A stretch of DNA of 64,000 nt from Acinetobacter calcoaceticus DSM 30006 = CIP 81.8 (GTDB taxonomy: Bacteria; Pseudomonadota; Gammaproteobacteria; Pseudomonadales; Moraxellaceae), in contig NZ_KB849780.1 in NCBI RefSeq assembly GCF_000368965.1, positions 2,552,091 through 2,616,090 on the forward strand, in the 5' to 3' direction. How positions within the stretch are numbered: the first letter of the stretch is position 1; every line of letters begins with the position of its first letter. Shown piece by piece: positions 48,624 to 61,646 of this stretch. The notes under the pieces are model-generated. The model searched no databases. It was not told where the DNA came from and was given only the letters and a program-made list of their open reading frames with translations. The position numbers were made by a program, and so were the translations under genes.

Positions 48624-49424
48624 ATGACAAATCTGAATTTAAATATTAATCAGAATGACGTGCAGCTCATTCCTGAAGAGCCAACAGAATCACAAGAACC
48701 TACGTTAGGCGCAGAGATTCTGATTGAGCAGCTATATAAATTTTATGGCGAGGTTAAGGTTCTTGAAGATCTTGACCTACACATCCAACCTGGTGAATTT
48801 TTAGCAATTGTTGGTCGAAGTGGCTGTGGTAAAAGCACCTTACTACGTTTAATTGCCCAACTTGAAAAAGCCAGTTTTGGAGAAATTAAATTTAAGTCTG
48901 CTCGCCATTTGCGTGAAGGCATTACCAATGATGATATTCGAGTCATGTTCCAAGATCCTCGTTTACTTCCTTGGAGAAATATTCTTCAAAATGTTCAACT
49001 TGGACTACCAAAATCGCAACATGCTTTAGCTGAAGAATTACTAGAAAAAGTTGGTTTAAAAGAAAAATCGGGACAATGGCCTTCACAACTCTCTGGCGGC
49101 CAGCGACAACGTACAGCTTTAGCACGCGCACTGTCGCATACGCCACGCATTTTGTTGTTAGATGAACCTTTGGGTGCATTAGACGCGCTCACCCGTCTTG
49201 AGATGCAAAGCTTGATTGAACGTTTGTGGAAAGAGCAAGGTTTTACCGCGATTTTGGTCACACACGATGTAAGTGAAGCAGTGCAATTAGCTGACCGTAT
49301 TATCTTATTAGATAAAGGTCAGATTGCTCAAAGTTTCCAAGTTAATTTGCCACGCCCACGCAAAAAGAGCATTAGTTTTGCCCAACTTGAGCAACAAGTA
49401 CTCGATGCTGTTTTGGCAACTTAG
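48624..49424 (+). CDS. ssuB: Sulfonate ABC transporter ATPase
   Basis: A 266-residue ABC ATPase: Walker [11 protein letters not shown]-loop [10 protein letters not shown], signature [15 protein letters not shown], Walker [13 protein letters not shown] and the H-loop VTHDVSEA. The [10 protein letters not shown] region is typical of the nitrate/sulfonate/taurine class. A 30-residue N-terminal extension (Gln/Glu-rich) precedes the domain. Last gene of the operon; a terminator follows. Confidence 0.94.
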   Translation: MTNLNLNINQNDVQLIPEEPTESQEPTLGAEILIEQLYKFYGEVKVLEDLDLHIQPGEFLAIVGRSGCGKSTLLRLIAQLEKASFGEIKFKSARHLREGITNDDIRVMFQDPRLLPWRNILQNVQLGLPKSQHALAEELLEKVGLKEKSGQWPSQLSGGQRQRTALARALSHTPRILLLDEPLGALDALTRLEMQSLIERLWKEQGFTAILVTHDVSEAVQLADRIILLDKGQIAQSFQVNLPRPRKKSISFAQLEQQVLDAVLAT

Positions 49425-49473
49425 GTTCGCAATGAGTAATAAGAACCGTTCAACCGAAAAATGCCCAATTTAC

Positions 49474-49507
49474 GAGCAATAAAGCTGCTGTTTTATTGCT
49501 CTTTTTT
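49474..49507 (+). terminator. Terminator of the ssu operon
   Basis: GAGCAATAAA/TTTATTGCTC stem with an 8-base loop and a run of six T bases, 50 bp after the ssuB stop. Confidence 0.85.
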
Positions 49508-49683
49508 AGGGCGAAATTTTAAAAATATTTTTAAGAATAACAATAAACTAGTTAAATTCTTTATTTTTTGCACAATAGTATATCTATTACGCAAATAACT
49601 AGCCGTTTTTTGATTAAAAAAGCAAGACACCTGTGCACAAATCAAACAATTTCCCTTACAATGGGAATATTATTTTTTTAATT

Positions 49684-50304
49684 ATGCAGCAGATGGAACA
49701 AAAAAAGAGTACCCAAAAGCGCAATCAGCTTCTTGCTGCCGCCCTTGACGTATTTTCGGTCTATGGGTTCACTGGCGCAAGTCTGGATGAAATTGCCCAA
49801 CTCGCCGACATGCATAAGTCGAATATTTTCTATTACTACGAAAATAAAGAGTCTTTATATGTAGAAGTGCTCACAACTGTTTTACAAAAATGGTTGGCTC
49901 CCTTACAAACATTAGAATCTGAATTAGAACCAGCCGAAGCCCTATCTCACTATTTAATACAAAAAATCGAACTGTCTCGTAGCCAACCGAAAGCATCTAG
50001 ATTGTTTGCATTAGAAATAATTCAAGGCGCTCCGCATATTTTACCTATTCTCAAAGGACCATTAAAAAAACTATTTAAGCGTAAAGCTAAAGTCATTCAG
50101 ACTTGGCAAGAAGAAGGAAAGATTTCACCAGATATCGATCCAGAATTATTAATTTTAAACATTTGGGGCCTTACGCAAAACTATGCAGATTTTGCAACAC
50201 AAATGGAAATGGTGACTGGAAAAACTCTTCGTAACCGAAGCATGTTCCAACGCTCAATTGAGCACACAGTACACCTGATGCTCTACGGCGTATTGCCTCG
50301 TTAA
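49684..50304 (+). CDS. TetR-family regulator, RutR-like
   Basis: A 206-residue TetR regulator with helix-turn-helix ASLDEIAQLADMHKSNIFYYYENK and a ligand domain (LFALEIIQGAPHIL, WGLTQNYADFATQM) resembling the RutR subgroup, which in E. coli senses uracil/thymine. The start is uncertain: ATG at 49,684 or 49,693 (or further upstream), none with a good ribosome-binding site. It lies after the ssu operon but is separated by a terminator, so no functional link is shown. Confidence 0.82.
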   Translation: MQQMEQKKSTQKRNQLLAAALDVFSVYGFTGASLDEIAQLADMHKSNIFYYYENKESLYVEVLTTVLQKWLAPLQTLESELEPAEALSHYLIQKIELSRSQPKASRLFALEIIQGAPHILPILKGPLKKLFKRKAKVIQTWQEEGKISPDIDPELLILNIWGLTQNYADFATQMEMVTGKTLRNRSMFQRSIEHTVHLMLYGVLPR

Positions 50305-50310
50305 AACCAA

Positions 50311-50343
50311 AAAAAGATCGGCAAATTTGCCGATCTTTTTTTA
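50311..50343. terminator. Bidirectional terminator between tetR and the nucleosidase gene
   Basis: A perfect AGATCGGCAAA/TTTGCCGATCT stem with A/T tracts at both ends. It overlaps the stop codon of the convergent nucleosidase gene by 3 bp. Confidence 0.87.
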
Positions 50344-50907
50344 GAAATGATTTTGATAAAGGGCCAAAAGTTTTTGGGCACCTAATAATAAATTCTCTTC
50401 CCAATCCACATGTGCAGTGTCATCTGCTCCATCAGTAATATACTTCACAGAAATCAAGCGAACTCCTAACTTATGGCAGACTTTGGCTAAAGCATACCCT
50501 TCCATATCCACCACATCGCAAGCTACCTTTGGCTGGCCTGTTTCAAATGAATCGCCAGTACCACAAATCCCCTTTGGCAAATCAGCAAAATGTGGTTGAA
50601 GGTGAATTTCAGCTGGCAAGTGATCATCTAACGGCGTTACACCTACTTCAAACCCTAGGGGTGAAACATCCATATCACGTTGTACAAAAGTCTTCACCTC
50701 GACTAAATCATGTCGATTAAACGCAGAGCTTCCAGCTGTACCTAGATTAATTAAAGTTTTACAGCCAGTTTTTTGAATAACCTCAAATGCTTTAAAGGCA
50801 GCATTAATCTTACCAATACCGCTGTAATGGACTTCAACACCTGCCTGCTCAAATAAACCTTTAGATTCATTAGGAAGTGCCATAATTAAAGCAATATCAG
50901 TGTTCAT
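50341..50907 (-). CDS. Short nucleoside phosphorylase/MTA-SAH nucleosidase-like protein
   Basis: A 188-residue member of the PNP/UDP phosphorylase superfamily. It has counterparts of MtnN residues: ALPNE (Glu14), GIGKINAA, NLGTAGS, the ribose-binding VVDMEGYALAKVC, and catalytic Asp in ITDGAD. It is about 40 residues shorter than E. coli MtnN; the gap is between residue 14 and GIGK near residue 32, where strands 2-3 usually lie. It probably hydrolyses a purine nucleoside (MTA, SAH or related), but substrate is unresolved. Confidence 0.78.
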   Translation of the reverse strand: MNTDIALIMALPNESKGLFEQAGVEVHYSGIGKINAAFKAFEVIQKTGCKTLINLGTAGSSAFNRHDLVEVKTFVQRDMDVSPLGFEVGVTPLDDHLPAEIHLQPHFADLPKGICGTGDSFETGQPKVACDVVDMEGYALAKVCHKLGVRLISVKYITDGADDTAHVDWEENLLLGAQKLLALYQNHF

Positions 50908-50991
50908 TCAAAAAGCTCAAATCAAAATTAAATAAAATTAGAAAATAAGTATAAATCAGGTGCAAAAGCTTTTTGCACCTTTTCATCATTA

Positions 50992-52122
50992 CTACATTTT
51001 TTGTTGTAAAGCGATTAAGCATGGAGAAAAGAACAGTTGACCACTATATGCTCCTGCTAGCGTTTTCTTCATTACAACGCCCCACATCGTCAATAATAGA
51101 ATACTCAATGCCACAGCAACGTATTGTAAAAATACAATTTCAAGCTGATGTCCTAAATTAAATAGCGCCAGAATAAATACGCCTAATGGAAAGGTTAACC
51201 CCCACCAACCTAAGTTGAATGGAATACCTGTCTTTGCATGACGAAGCGTTGTTAAGATTGCTAGACCAAGCCACCATAACCCGAAACCTAAAAGCACTAG
51301 ACTGCCCACAATTCCTAAAGCTTGAAAGACATTCGCGAATTGGTCAAATCCTACATTTGGCGCCACTCTTTGTGCCTGTTGCCCTAGCAACAATAATCCT
51401 AAAGCACCTGTACCAATTGGGCCTAAAGAGAGCCAGCTAGAAATCGCGACTTCTTTTTCAGGTAACTGATGTAAAGCCATACGCAACATTAAAATTGTCA
51501 AAATAGCGAACGCAGGTAAAACAGAGATTCCCCAGAGTACGTAACCAGCCAGTAATAAATGAAAGCTATGCAAATTTGCTGGTAAATGAGCAACTAACAT
51601 GCCCGCAGAACTTGCTGCTACTTCACAGGCAACCACAGGTAAAAGCCAGATTGCAGTCATAGTATGTAACTGATGGTTCTGACGGCTAAACATGCAAAAC
51701 GGCACAATCCACGCAATTGCTAGAGCTAAAAAGACATCGATGTACCATAAAGCTTGGGCAATATGGATTGCCACTTCACCGTAAAGCCCAACACCAAAGC
51801 TTAAGAAACCATTTAGTATGGTAGCTAACCCCATCGGAATAGCACCTAAAAACAAGCTCATGTTTGGATGCTTAAATATTTGCTTCGCTTCATGAGGGAA
51901 AAGCAACCACCGCAATAAATAGAGACCTGAAAAAACACTAAATAGGACAATATTAAATTGCCATAACAAGGTTGCTAGCATGAATAAAAATGATTGAGCA
52001 AAAGGAAGCTGAATTAAAATCATACTTACCACACCAGTACCCATAGTCGCTGTAAACCAATTTGGGGTAAAATGTCGTATAACATCTTTGCTTTGATTTA
52101 ATTGGTAAAAGGGTTTTTTCAT
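50992..52122 (-). CDS. TDT-family transporter (TehA/Mae1/SLAC1-type)
   Basis: A 376-residue membrane protein with about ten hydrophobic helices, starting after FTPNWFTATMGTGVVSMIL, a segment typical of the tellurite-resistance/dicarboxylate transporter (TDT) family. Family members move malate, anions or sulfite (Ssu1). Given the sulfite-releasing ssu operon nearby, sulfite export is an appealing but unproven idea. It is a single gene, 84 bp upstream of the nucleosidase on the same strand. Confidence 0.84.
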   Translation of the reverse strand: MKKPFYQLNQSKDVIRHFTPNWFTATMGTGVVSMILIQLPFAQSFLFMLATLLWQFNIVLFSVFSGLYLLRWLLFPHEAKQIFKHPNMSLFLGAIPMGLATILNGFLSFGVGLYGEVAIHIAQALWYIDVFLALAIAWIVPFCMFSRQNHQLHTMTAIWLLPVVACEVAASSAGMLVAHLPANLHSFHLLLAGYVLWGISVLPAFAILTILMLRMALHQLPEKEVAISSWLSLGPIGTGALGLLLLGQQAQRVAPNVGFDQFANVFQALGIVGSLVLLGFGLWWLGLAILTTLRHAKTGIPFNLGWWGLTFPLGVFILALFNLGHQLEIVFLQYVAVALSILLLTMWGVVMKKTLAGAYSGQLFFSPCLIALQQKM

Positions 52123-52330
52123 CTTAATTCTCTAATCAAAGAGTGGATGAAAATATAGTAGAGCAAATAATTAATAAGAAAAATTGATTTATTTTTATTT
52201 AATTCATCAATATTTTAAATATAAAGAATATTCATATTGAAAAATAACTGAGTAAAAACACAACAACAAGACGAATCTGTGAGATTATGGCAATATATAG
52301 CCCTTGCAAAAATAGCCATATTTTAAGTTC

Positions 52331-53332
52331 ATGAAACTGCTTCGTCTTAATGCGTTATCGCCCAATTTTCAGTTACCACCAACAGCGGTAACTATTGGTA
52401 ATTTTGATGGTGTCCATTTAGGTCACCAAGCGATGATTGCTCAACTCAAAAAAATTGCTGCAGCACAAGGCTTAAAAACATTGGTCATGATTTTTGAGCC
52501 ACAACCTCTTGAGTTTTTTCAAGGTTACGATGCCCCTCCTCGTATTAATTCATTACGGGAAAAAGTCGAATACCTAGCCGAACTTGGAGTAGATTACATT
52601 GCAGTTGCTAAATTTGATCAACACTTTCGTAGCATGAGTGCTACTGAATTTGCCGATTTATTAAAAGACAAATTAAACGCACAAGCTTTGGTTTTAGGTG
52701 ATGATTTCCATTTCGGCAAAGACCGTCAAGGCAATAGCGAATTTTTAAAAGATTACGGATTTGGGGTCACCAACTTACATACCATTGAACTCGAAGGTGA
52801 ACGTGTAAGTTCAACTCGTATTCGTCAGGTACTTCAGGCAGGAAATCTTGCCTTAGCCGCTAAATTATTAGGCCGTCCATACAGTATTACTGGACGTGTT
52901 CAATATGGCGACCAGATTGGACGAACTCTCGATTTTCCAACCATTAACGTTCGCCTCAACCGCCATAAACCTTGTTTAAATGGCATTTATGGGGTTGAAG
53001 TCATTTGCGAAACAACTTCGTTAACTCAAAAAGTACTTCAGGACGCACCTGAAAAACCGGGAATTGCCGGATATCATGAAAACAGCCTGTATGGCGCGGG
53101 TCATGTCGGTACACGTCCAGCCATTCAGCAAGAACATCCAGAGTGGAGATTAGAAGTACATTTCCCTGATGTTTCTGCTAATCTGTATGGCTTATTTATG
53201 CGGGTGACTTTTCTTCACTATCTTCATGGTGAATTGAACTACCCTTCGCTTGAAGCACTTAAGGCAGGAATTGATAATGACGTGCATCAGTTACGACAAT
53301 ATCGTAACGACACGACACAATTTCCTTTTTAA
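52331..53332 (+). CDS. ribF: Bifunctional riboflavin kinase/FAD synthetase
   Basis: A 333-residue RibF: N-terminal FAD synthetase domain (AVTIGNFDGVHLGHQAM at 18-34, RISSTRIR-like VSSTRIRQVL) and C-terminal riboflavin kinase domain (GRVQYGDQIGRTLDFPTINV from about 196). It makes FMN and FAD. It precedes ileS, lspA and fkpB as in many gammaproteobacteria. Confidence 0.96.
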   Translation: MKLLRLNALSPNFQLPPTAVTIGNFDGVHLGHQAMIAQLKKIAAAQGLKTLVMIFEPQPLEFFQGYDAPPRINSLREKVEYLAELGVDYIAVAKFDQHFRSMSATEFADLLKDKLNAQALVLGDDFHFGKDRQGNSEFLKDYGFGVTNLHTIELEGERVSSTRIRQVLQAGNLALAAKLLGRPYSITGRVQYGDQIGRTLDFPTINVRLNRHKPCLNGIYGVEVICETTSLTQKVLQDAPEKPGIAGYHENSLYGAGHVGTRPAIQQEHPEWRLEVHFPDVSANLYGLFMRVTFLHYLHGELNYPSLEALKAGIDNDVHQLRQYRNDTTQFPF

Positions 53333-53393
53333 TTCGAATTTTGATTGTAAAACATGTCGGCTCCCAAGCTGATTAAACTGGATGAAAACTTGC

Positions 53394-56231
53394 ATGAGCG
53401 ATAAGCAAACTCCTGAGAATGCAGTGGACTACAAAGCCACGCTAAACCTGCCAGATACTCAATTTGCAATGAAAGCAAATTTGGCAGTACGTGAAGTGAA
53501 ATGGTTAGAAGAGTGGTATACCGACAACATTTATCAGCAGATTCGTGCATCGCGTATTGGCAAGAAAAAATATATTTTGCATGATGGCCCTCCATATGCG
53601 AACGGTACAATTCACTTGGGTCATGCGGTCAACAAAGTACTCAAAGACGTTATTGTAAAAAGTCGTACTCTATCAGGTTTCGATGCACCTTATGTGCCGG
53701 GCTGGGACTGTCATGGTTTGCCAATCGAGCTAAAAGTTGAAGAAAAAGTAGGTAAAGTTGGCGAAAAAGTTGACGCGGCTACTTTCCGTAAACTTTGTCG
53801 TGAATACGCACTAAAACAAATTGATTTACAGCGTAATGACTTTAAACGTCTAGGTATTTTAGGTGACTGGGATAATCCTTATCTCACCATGAACTATAAA
53901 CAAGAAGCCGATATCGTTCGTGCTTTAGGTTTAATTCAAAAAAATGGTCATATCCAGCCGGGCTTAAAGCCAGTGAACTGGTGTATGGACTGTGGTTCTG
54001 CGCTTGCTGAAGCTGAAGTTGAATACGAAGATAAAAAATCTGACGCTATCGACGTTGGTTTTGGCGTTGTCGATCTAAAAGACTTAAGTACACGTTTAAA
54101 TGTAGACGTTCAAGATCCAACAGATATCGTGATCTGGACCACTACACCATGGACATTGCCTGCGAACCAAGCCGTTGCTTTGCACGCCGAAATTGAATAT
54201 CAATTGGTACAAGTGACTACTGAGCGTGGTAAGCAAAACTTCATTCTTGCTAAAGACCTTGTTGCTTCAGCAATTGAACGCTATAAACTTGAAAATCCAG
54301 TAGTTTTAGCGGACTTTACTGGTAGCAAACTTGAAAACCTTACATTACAACATCCTTTACTTACCGATCGTCAAGTTCCGGTGATTTTAGGTGAACACGT
54401 TATTGCAACAAGTGGTACAGGTGCAGTACATACCGCTCCTGGCCATGGCGCAGACGACTATAAAGTAGGTCTTCAATATAACCTTACAGTAGATAACCCA
54501 GTGGGTGGTAACGGTGTTTATTTACCAACTGCTCCAATCTATGCTGGTGAGCACATCTATAAAGCCAATCCAAAGATTATCGAAGCTTTGGGTGCTGTAG
54601 GCCGTTTATGGGCACATCAACCAATCAAACACAGTTACCCGCACTGCTGGCGTCATAAAACCCCTATTATTTTCCGTGCAACTCCGCAATGGTTTATTAG
54701 CATGGATCAAAAAGGTTTACGCGAAGGTGCCATTAATGCAATTGAAAACGATATCGAGTTTGTACCGAACTGGGGTAAAAACCGTATCGAATCAATGATT
54801 GAAGGACGCCCAGATTGGTGTATCTCACGTCAACGTACTTGGGGTGTGCCAATTCCATTCTTCGTTCATAAAGATACGAACGAGTTACACCCTCGTACAC
54901 CTGAATTAATCGAAGAAGTTGCTAAACTTATCGAACAAGAAGGTATCGAAGCATGGTTCAAACGTGATGCGAAAGACTTCATTGGTGAAGATGCTGAACA
55001 ATATAACGCTATTCGCGATACCCTCGATGTATGGTTCGATTCTGGTACAACGCATTACGCTGTACTTGAACAACGTGAAGATCTAGAAAGTCCTGCCGAT
55101 TTATATTTAGAAGGTTCAGACCAGCACCGTGGTTGGTTCCAGTCTTCTTTATTAACGTCTATGGCAATTCACAATCGTGCACCATACAAAGCATTGTTAA
55201 CCCATGGCTTTACGGTTGATGAAAATGGTCGTAAGTTGTCGAAATCTTTAGGCAACTATATTCCGCTTGAAGAAATCATCAAACAACTTGGCGCTGATGG
55301 TTTACGCTTATACGTAGCTTCTAGTGACTATCGCTATGAAATCGCGGCGTCTAAAGAAATCTTTAGCCGTGTAAGTGATAGCTACCGTCGTATTCGTAAT
55401 ACATTACGTTTCTTGCTTGCTAACTTAAATGGTTTCAAACCAAGCACAGATGCTTTGGCAGTAGATGATTTAATCGCTCTCGACCAATACATCTTGCAGC
55501 GTGCGAATGAAGTACAACAAACGATTATCACTGCCTATGAAGAAATGAACTTCCATGTAGTGTGTAGTGCGTTAACAAGCTTCTGTATTAATGACTTAGG
55601 TGGTTTCTACCTAGACATTATCAAAGATCGTCAGTACACCACTAAAGCGGATTCTCAGGCACGTCGTTCTGCACAAACAGCGCTTTACCATATTGTCCAA
55701 GCATTTATCCGTTGGATGAGCCCAATCTTAAGCTTTACCGCACAAGAAGCATGGCCACTCATTCCAGAACAAACTGAAAAGTATGTATTTACTTCAGAAT
55801 GGTATGACCTACCGGTTTCATCAAAAGCAAACTTGCTTTCTGAGGAAGATTGGCAAACATTGATTAGCGTAAAATCTGCAGTAAATAAACAGATTGAAGC
55901 AGCGCGTAACGCTAAACTTGTCGGCAGTAATCTTTCAGCCAAAGTTGAACTTTGGGCAAATGAATCATTACAAACAGTTTTAAACCAACTGGCTGATGAA
56001 CTCCGTTTTGTTCTTATTACTTCAGAAGTAGTAGTACATCCATTTGCTGAACAAGGTGAAGCAACTGAAATGGAAGGCTTACGTGTACAAATATCTGCAG
56101 CTGAAGGTGAAAAATGCGCACGTTGCTGGCATGTCCTTCCAGATGTAAATACACATGCCGATCATCCTGGTTTATGTGATCGTTGTATTGTGAACGTCAC
56201 TGGTCGTGGCGAAGTGAGAAAATATGCCTAA
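53394..56231 (+). CDS. ileS: Isoleucyl-tRNA synthetase
   Basis: A 945-residue class I synthetase. The HIGH motif appears as HLGH in [15 protein letters not shown], the KMSKS motif as [11 protein letters not shown], the editing domain has [17 protein letters not shown], and the C-terminal zinc site is CARCWH...CDRC. The ATG at 53,394 gives the normal family N terminus; another ATG lies 12 bases upstream. It overlaps lspA by 8 bp. Confidence 0.96.
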   Translation: MSDKQTPENAVDYKATLNLPDTQFAMKANLAVREVKWLEEWYTDNIYQQIRASRIGKKKYILHDGPPYANGTIHLGHAVNKVLKDVIVKSRTLSGFDAPYVPGWDCHGLPIELKVEEKVGKVGEKVDAATFRKLCREYALKQIDLQRNDFKRLGILGDWDNPYLTMNYKQEADIVRALGLIQKNGHIQPGLKPVNWCMDCGSALAEAEVEYEDKKSDAIDVGFGVVDLKDLSTRLNVDVQDPTDIVIWTTTPWTLPANQAVALHAEIEYQLVQVTTERGKQNFILAKDLVASAIERYKLENPVVLADFTGSKLENLTLQHPLLTDRQVPVILGEHVIATSGTGAVHTAPGHGADDYKVGLQYNLTVDNPVGGNGVYLPTAPIYAGEHIYKANPKIIEALGAVGRLWAHQPIKHSYPHCWRHKTPIIFRATPQWFISMDQKGLREGAINAIENDIEFVPNWGKNRIESMIEGRPDWCISRQRTWGVPIPFFVHKDTNELHPRTPELIEEVAKLIEQEGIEAWFKRDAKDFIGEDAEQYNAIRDTLDVWFDSGTTHYAVLEQREDLESPADLYLEGSDQHRGWFQSSLLTSMAIHNRAPYKALLTHGFTVDENGRKLSKSLGNYIPLEEIIKQLGADGLRLYVASSDYRYEIAASKEIFSRVSDSYRRIRNTLRFLLANLNGFKPSTDALAVDDLIALDQYILQRANEVQQTIITAYEEMNFHVVCSALTSFCINDLGGFYLDIIKDRQYTTKADSQARRSAQTALYHIVQAFIRWMSPILSFTAQEAWPLIPEQTEKYVFTSEWYDLPVSSKANLLSEEDWQTLISVKSAVNKQIEAARNAKLVGSNLSAKVELWANESLQTVLNQLADELRFVLITSEVVVHPFAEQGEATEMEGLRVQISAAEGEKCARCWHVLPDVNTHADHPGLCDRCIVNVTGRGEVRKYA

Positions 56232-56754
56232 TTCACAAGCTAAAAAAGGCTTATTCCAGTTTTATCCACACAATCTAATTTGGCTTGGACTTTCTGTACT
56301 TGCCATTGTGTTGGATCAATGGACAAAATGGATTGCAAGTACACATCTGAACTATGCGGATCCAGTGCCTGTGCTTCCATTCTTAAACTGGACACTATTA
56401 CATAACTATGGTGCAGCCTTTAGCTTTTTATCTGATGCAGGAGGATGGCAACGCTATTTCTTCACATCCTTAGCAGGCTTAGTTTCAATACTTTTTGTAT
56501 TTTGGTTGCTTCGTATGCCTAAAAAAATGGTGGTGCTACCTGTAGCCATCGCTTTAATTTTAGGTGGAGCATTAGGCAATTTAATTGACCGCATTACTTT
56601 AGGCTATGTTGTCGATTTTATTCATGTCTATTACCAAAATCATCACTTTCCAGCTTTTAATATTGCGGACAGTGCCATTACCCTAGGTACCATCTTGCTA
56701 CTCATCGATACATTCTTCCTTGAGAAGCAACGTAACCAAAATTCGGATGCATAA
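56224..56754 (+). CDS. lspA: Lipoprotein signal peptidase
   Basis: A 176-residue inner-membrane aspartyl protease with four helices. The catalytic aspartates are in [10 protein letters not shown] and FNIADSAI. It cleaves prolipoproteins such as Wza, the SsuA-type lipoprotein and the plc-linked lipopeptide encoded in this window. Start overlaps ileS; fkpB begins 1 base after its stop. Confidence 0.96.
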   Translation: MPNSQAKKGLFQFYPHNLIWLGLSVLAIVLDQWTKWIASTHLNYADPVPVLPFLNWTLLHNYGAAFSFLSDAGGWQRYFFTSLAGLVSILFVFWLLRMPKKMVVLPVAIALILGGALGNLIDRITLGYVVDFIHVYYQNHHFPAFNIADSAITLGTILLLIDTFFLEKQRNQNSDA

Positions 56755-56755
56755 T

Positions 56756-57238
56756 ATGACCGAAATTATTCAACCTAACGAAGAAATTCGTATTACAGAC
56801 GGCTCTAAAGTTGATCTACATTTTTCAGTAGCTATTGAAAATGGCGTAGAAATCGATAATACCCGTAACCGTGAAGAACCAGTTACTCTTACTATTGGCG
56901 ACAGCAACCTTTTACCTGGTTTTGAAAAAGCCTTATTTGGTTTACGTGCAGGTGACCGTCGTACGGTGCATCTTCCACCTGAAGATGCATTTGGACCATG
57001 GAATCCAGAAAATATTCAAACTTTCGATACGGTTAAGTTTGAACAACGCCCTATTCCTGGCCATATGATTGAGTTTGAAGATAAGGCAAAAACAACCTTA
57101 TTCGGCGTAGTGAAGTCGGTAAATGATGACATTACAGAAATTGATTTTAATCACCCGTTAGCTGGGAAAAATATTACCTTTGAAGTAGAAATATTCAAGG
57201 TAACTCCCGAAGGCCAACAGGGCATTAAGCTCATATAA
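56756..57238 (+). CDS. fkpB: SlyD/FkpB-type peptidyl-prolyl isomerase
   Basis: A 160-residue FKBP of the SlpA/FkpB group: LHFSVAIENGVEIDNT, LTIGDSNLLPGFEKALFGL and the inserted IF domain ending near residue 130. No signal peptide, so it is cytoplasmic. GGAT lies 8 bases before the ATG at 56,756; the longer upstream frame overlaps lspA and is unlikely. Last gene of the ribF-ileS-lspA group, followed by a terminator. Confidence 0.93.
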   Translation: MTEIIQPNEEIRITDGSKVDLHFSVAIENGVEIDNTRNREEPVTLTIGDSNLLPGFEKALFGLRAGDRRTVHLPPEDAFGPWNPENIQTFDTVKFEQRPIPGHMIEFEDKAKTTLFGVVKSVNDDITEIDFNHPLAGKNITFEVEIFKVTPEGQQGIKLI

Positions 57239-57240
57239 AT

Positions 57241-57267
57241 AAAAAGCCCTCTTAATGAGGGCTTTTT
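57241..57267 (+). terminator. Terminator after fkpB
   Basis: AAAAAGCCCTC/GAGGGCTTTTT stem, loop TTAAT, T-rich tail, directly after the stop codon. Confidence 0.9.
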
Positions 57268-57374
57268 ATTATTCAATCTTTTATTGATGACATAAGAATC
57301 CTTACAAATTCTATATTCTCTCCCACCTATATAATGAATTAACTTATAAAGATAAAAATTCTTAGGAAACATAC

Positions 57375-57917
57375 ATGCTGGTCTATATTATCGTAGGAAG
57401 TGTTCGTGAAGGACGTACAGCAATTAAAGTTGCCAATTGGCTAGAAACCACAATTCCAACATTGGGTCTAAACGATTTCCAAACTGAAGTCGTCGATTTA
57501 AAAGAATGGGATTTACCTTTTTTTTCAGGCTCTCACCCACCCGCCACTGGAATTTATGATCAACCTAAACAACAAGAATGGGCAAACAAAATTGCTCAAG
57601 CAGATGCTTTTATCTTTATTAGCCCAGAATACAACCATGGTTACAGTCCAGCCTTAAAAAATGCTCTCGACTACGTAGGTAAAGAATGGAGCGATAAACC
57701 TGCTGCATTTATTGGATATGGTTCAACTAATGGCTCTCGCTCTATTAGCCAAATACGTCAAGTCACCTCAAGTTTAAATATTATTGATCCAAATGCTGTA
57801 CTAGAGATTCGGGATATATTTAAACGTAATAAAGATGAAAAATTCGAAGCTAATGAATTTGAAGTAAAAGGACTTCAATCAATTGTTGAAAAACTACAGA
57901 AATATCATTTAGCTTAA
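57375..57917 (+). CDS. NADPH-dependent FMN reductase family protein
   Basis: A 180-residue flavodoxin-fold reductase: phosphate loop GSVREGRTAIKVANW (8-22) and the flavin-binding FISPEYNHGYSPALKNALDY. Members reduce FMN, quinones or azo dyes. It could provide FMNH2 to SsuD, but it is about 9.6 kb away, in a separate transcript, and this is only a possibility. Confidence 0.88.
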   Translation: MLVYIIVGSVREGRTAIKVANWLETTIPTLGLNDFQTEVVDLKEWDLPFFSGSHPPATGIYDQPKQQEWANKIAQADAFIFISPEYNHGYSPALKNALDYVGKEWSDKPAAFIGYGSTNGSRSISQIRQVTSSLNIIDPNAVLEIRDIFKRNKDEKFEANEFEVKGLQSIVEKLQKYHLA

Positions 57918-57922
57918 AAACA

Positions 57923-57953
57923 AAAGGCCTCCAATTAAATAAAAGAGGCCTTT
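57923..57953 (+). terminator. Terminator after the FMN reductase gene
   Basis: AAAGGCCTC/GAGGCCTTT stem with a 13-base loop and a T-rich tail. It also faces the convergent ankyrin gene. Confidence 0.75.
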
Positions 57954-57963
57954 ATTTATAGTT

Positions 57964-58275
57964 TCATAAACTCTTTAAGTAATTCACTATATCTATATTA
58001 CTAGCCATTTCTGCAAGCTGTAGTGCTGTGTATTCACTCTTATAGTCGACATGAGCTCCCTTTTCGACTAATAGCTTAACGACCTCTAGATGATCATTCT
58101 CGGCAGCTGCTTGTAGAGCACTATAGCCTTCATCATCTGTCTGATTAGGATCTTGTCCTTCTAAAAGTAATTGTTCTACTTCATCTAGATCGCCTAAAGA
58201 AGCCCAATAGACCAATTCAGGGAGAGAGAGTTCTTCATCGTCTTCAGGTATTGAAGAGAAGGAATTAATTTTCAC
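57964..58275 (-). CDS. Small ankyrin-repeat protein
   Basis: A 103-residue protein with about three ankyrin repeats (DEGYSALQAAAENDHLEVVKL is the clearest; the first covers ELVYWASLGDLDEVEQLLLEG). No signal peptide, so a cytoplasmic protein-binding module. The acidic N terminus (EDDEEL) is notable. Partner unknown. Confidence 0.82.
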   Translation of the reverse strand: MKINSFSSIPEDDEELSLPELVYWASLGDLDEVEQLLLEGQDPNQTDDEGYSALQAAAENDHLEVVKLLVEKGAHVDYKSEYTALQLAEMASNIDIVNYLKSL

Positions 58276-58411
58276 GTAAACACCTAAAAATAAGAAACTT
58301 CATCGTTATTATATTCATAGAACACAGCTAGTATACAAATCTGATTTTGAATCAGTATTTTTATTGCCCTATATTTCCCAACATTTTATGTGTGTATTTT
58401 AATTTGCGCAT

Positions 58412-58447
58412 AAAAAAACACCCTCAACTGTTAAGTTGAGGGTGTTT
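58412..58447 (-). terminator. Terminator of the rRNA operon
   Basis: A perfect 14 bp stem AAACACCCTCAACT/AGTTGAGGGTGTTT with the loop GTTA, followed by seven T bases on the minus strand, lies directly behind the 5S gene. Confidence 0.92.
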
Positions 58448-58455
58448 GAATAATG

Positions 58456-58570
58456 AGCTGGCGATGACTTACTCTCACATGGGAAACCCCACACTACCAT
58501 CAGCGCTAAGAGGTTTCACTTCTGAGTTCGGGAAGGGATCAGGTGGTTCACTCTTGCTATGGTCGCCAGC
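58456..58570 (-). rRNA. rrf: 5S ribosomal RNA
   Basis: About 115 nt. The ends pair (GCTGGCGA with TCGCCAGC) and the internal CCCGAACTCAGAAGTGAAAC segment is the universal 5S loop region. It is the last gene of the operon before the terminator. Ends are estimated from the terminal helix. Confidence 0.95.
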
Positions 58571-58752
58571 ACAACTGGTATGGATACTTGCATTGGTCTT
58601 ATTGGTTGCCGATGCGTTTTCCAAATCTTTACAGATGGGCTGATTGAGTCTTACTATATTTTGTTCATTTTAGCTAAGCGTATAACTAAATCAAGTTGCT
58701 TTGCATATTAATGAATCGATTGATGCTTTATATACAACTGCTTGGGTGTTGT

Positions 58753-61646
<2,894 letters not shown>

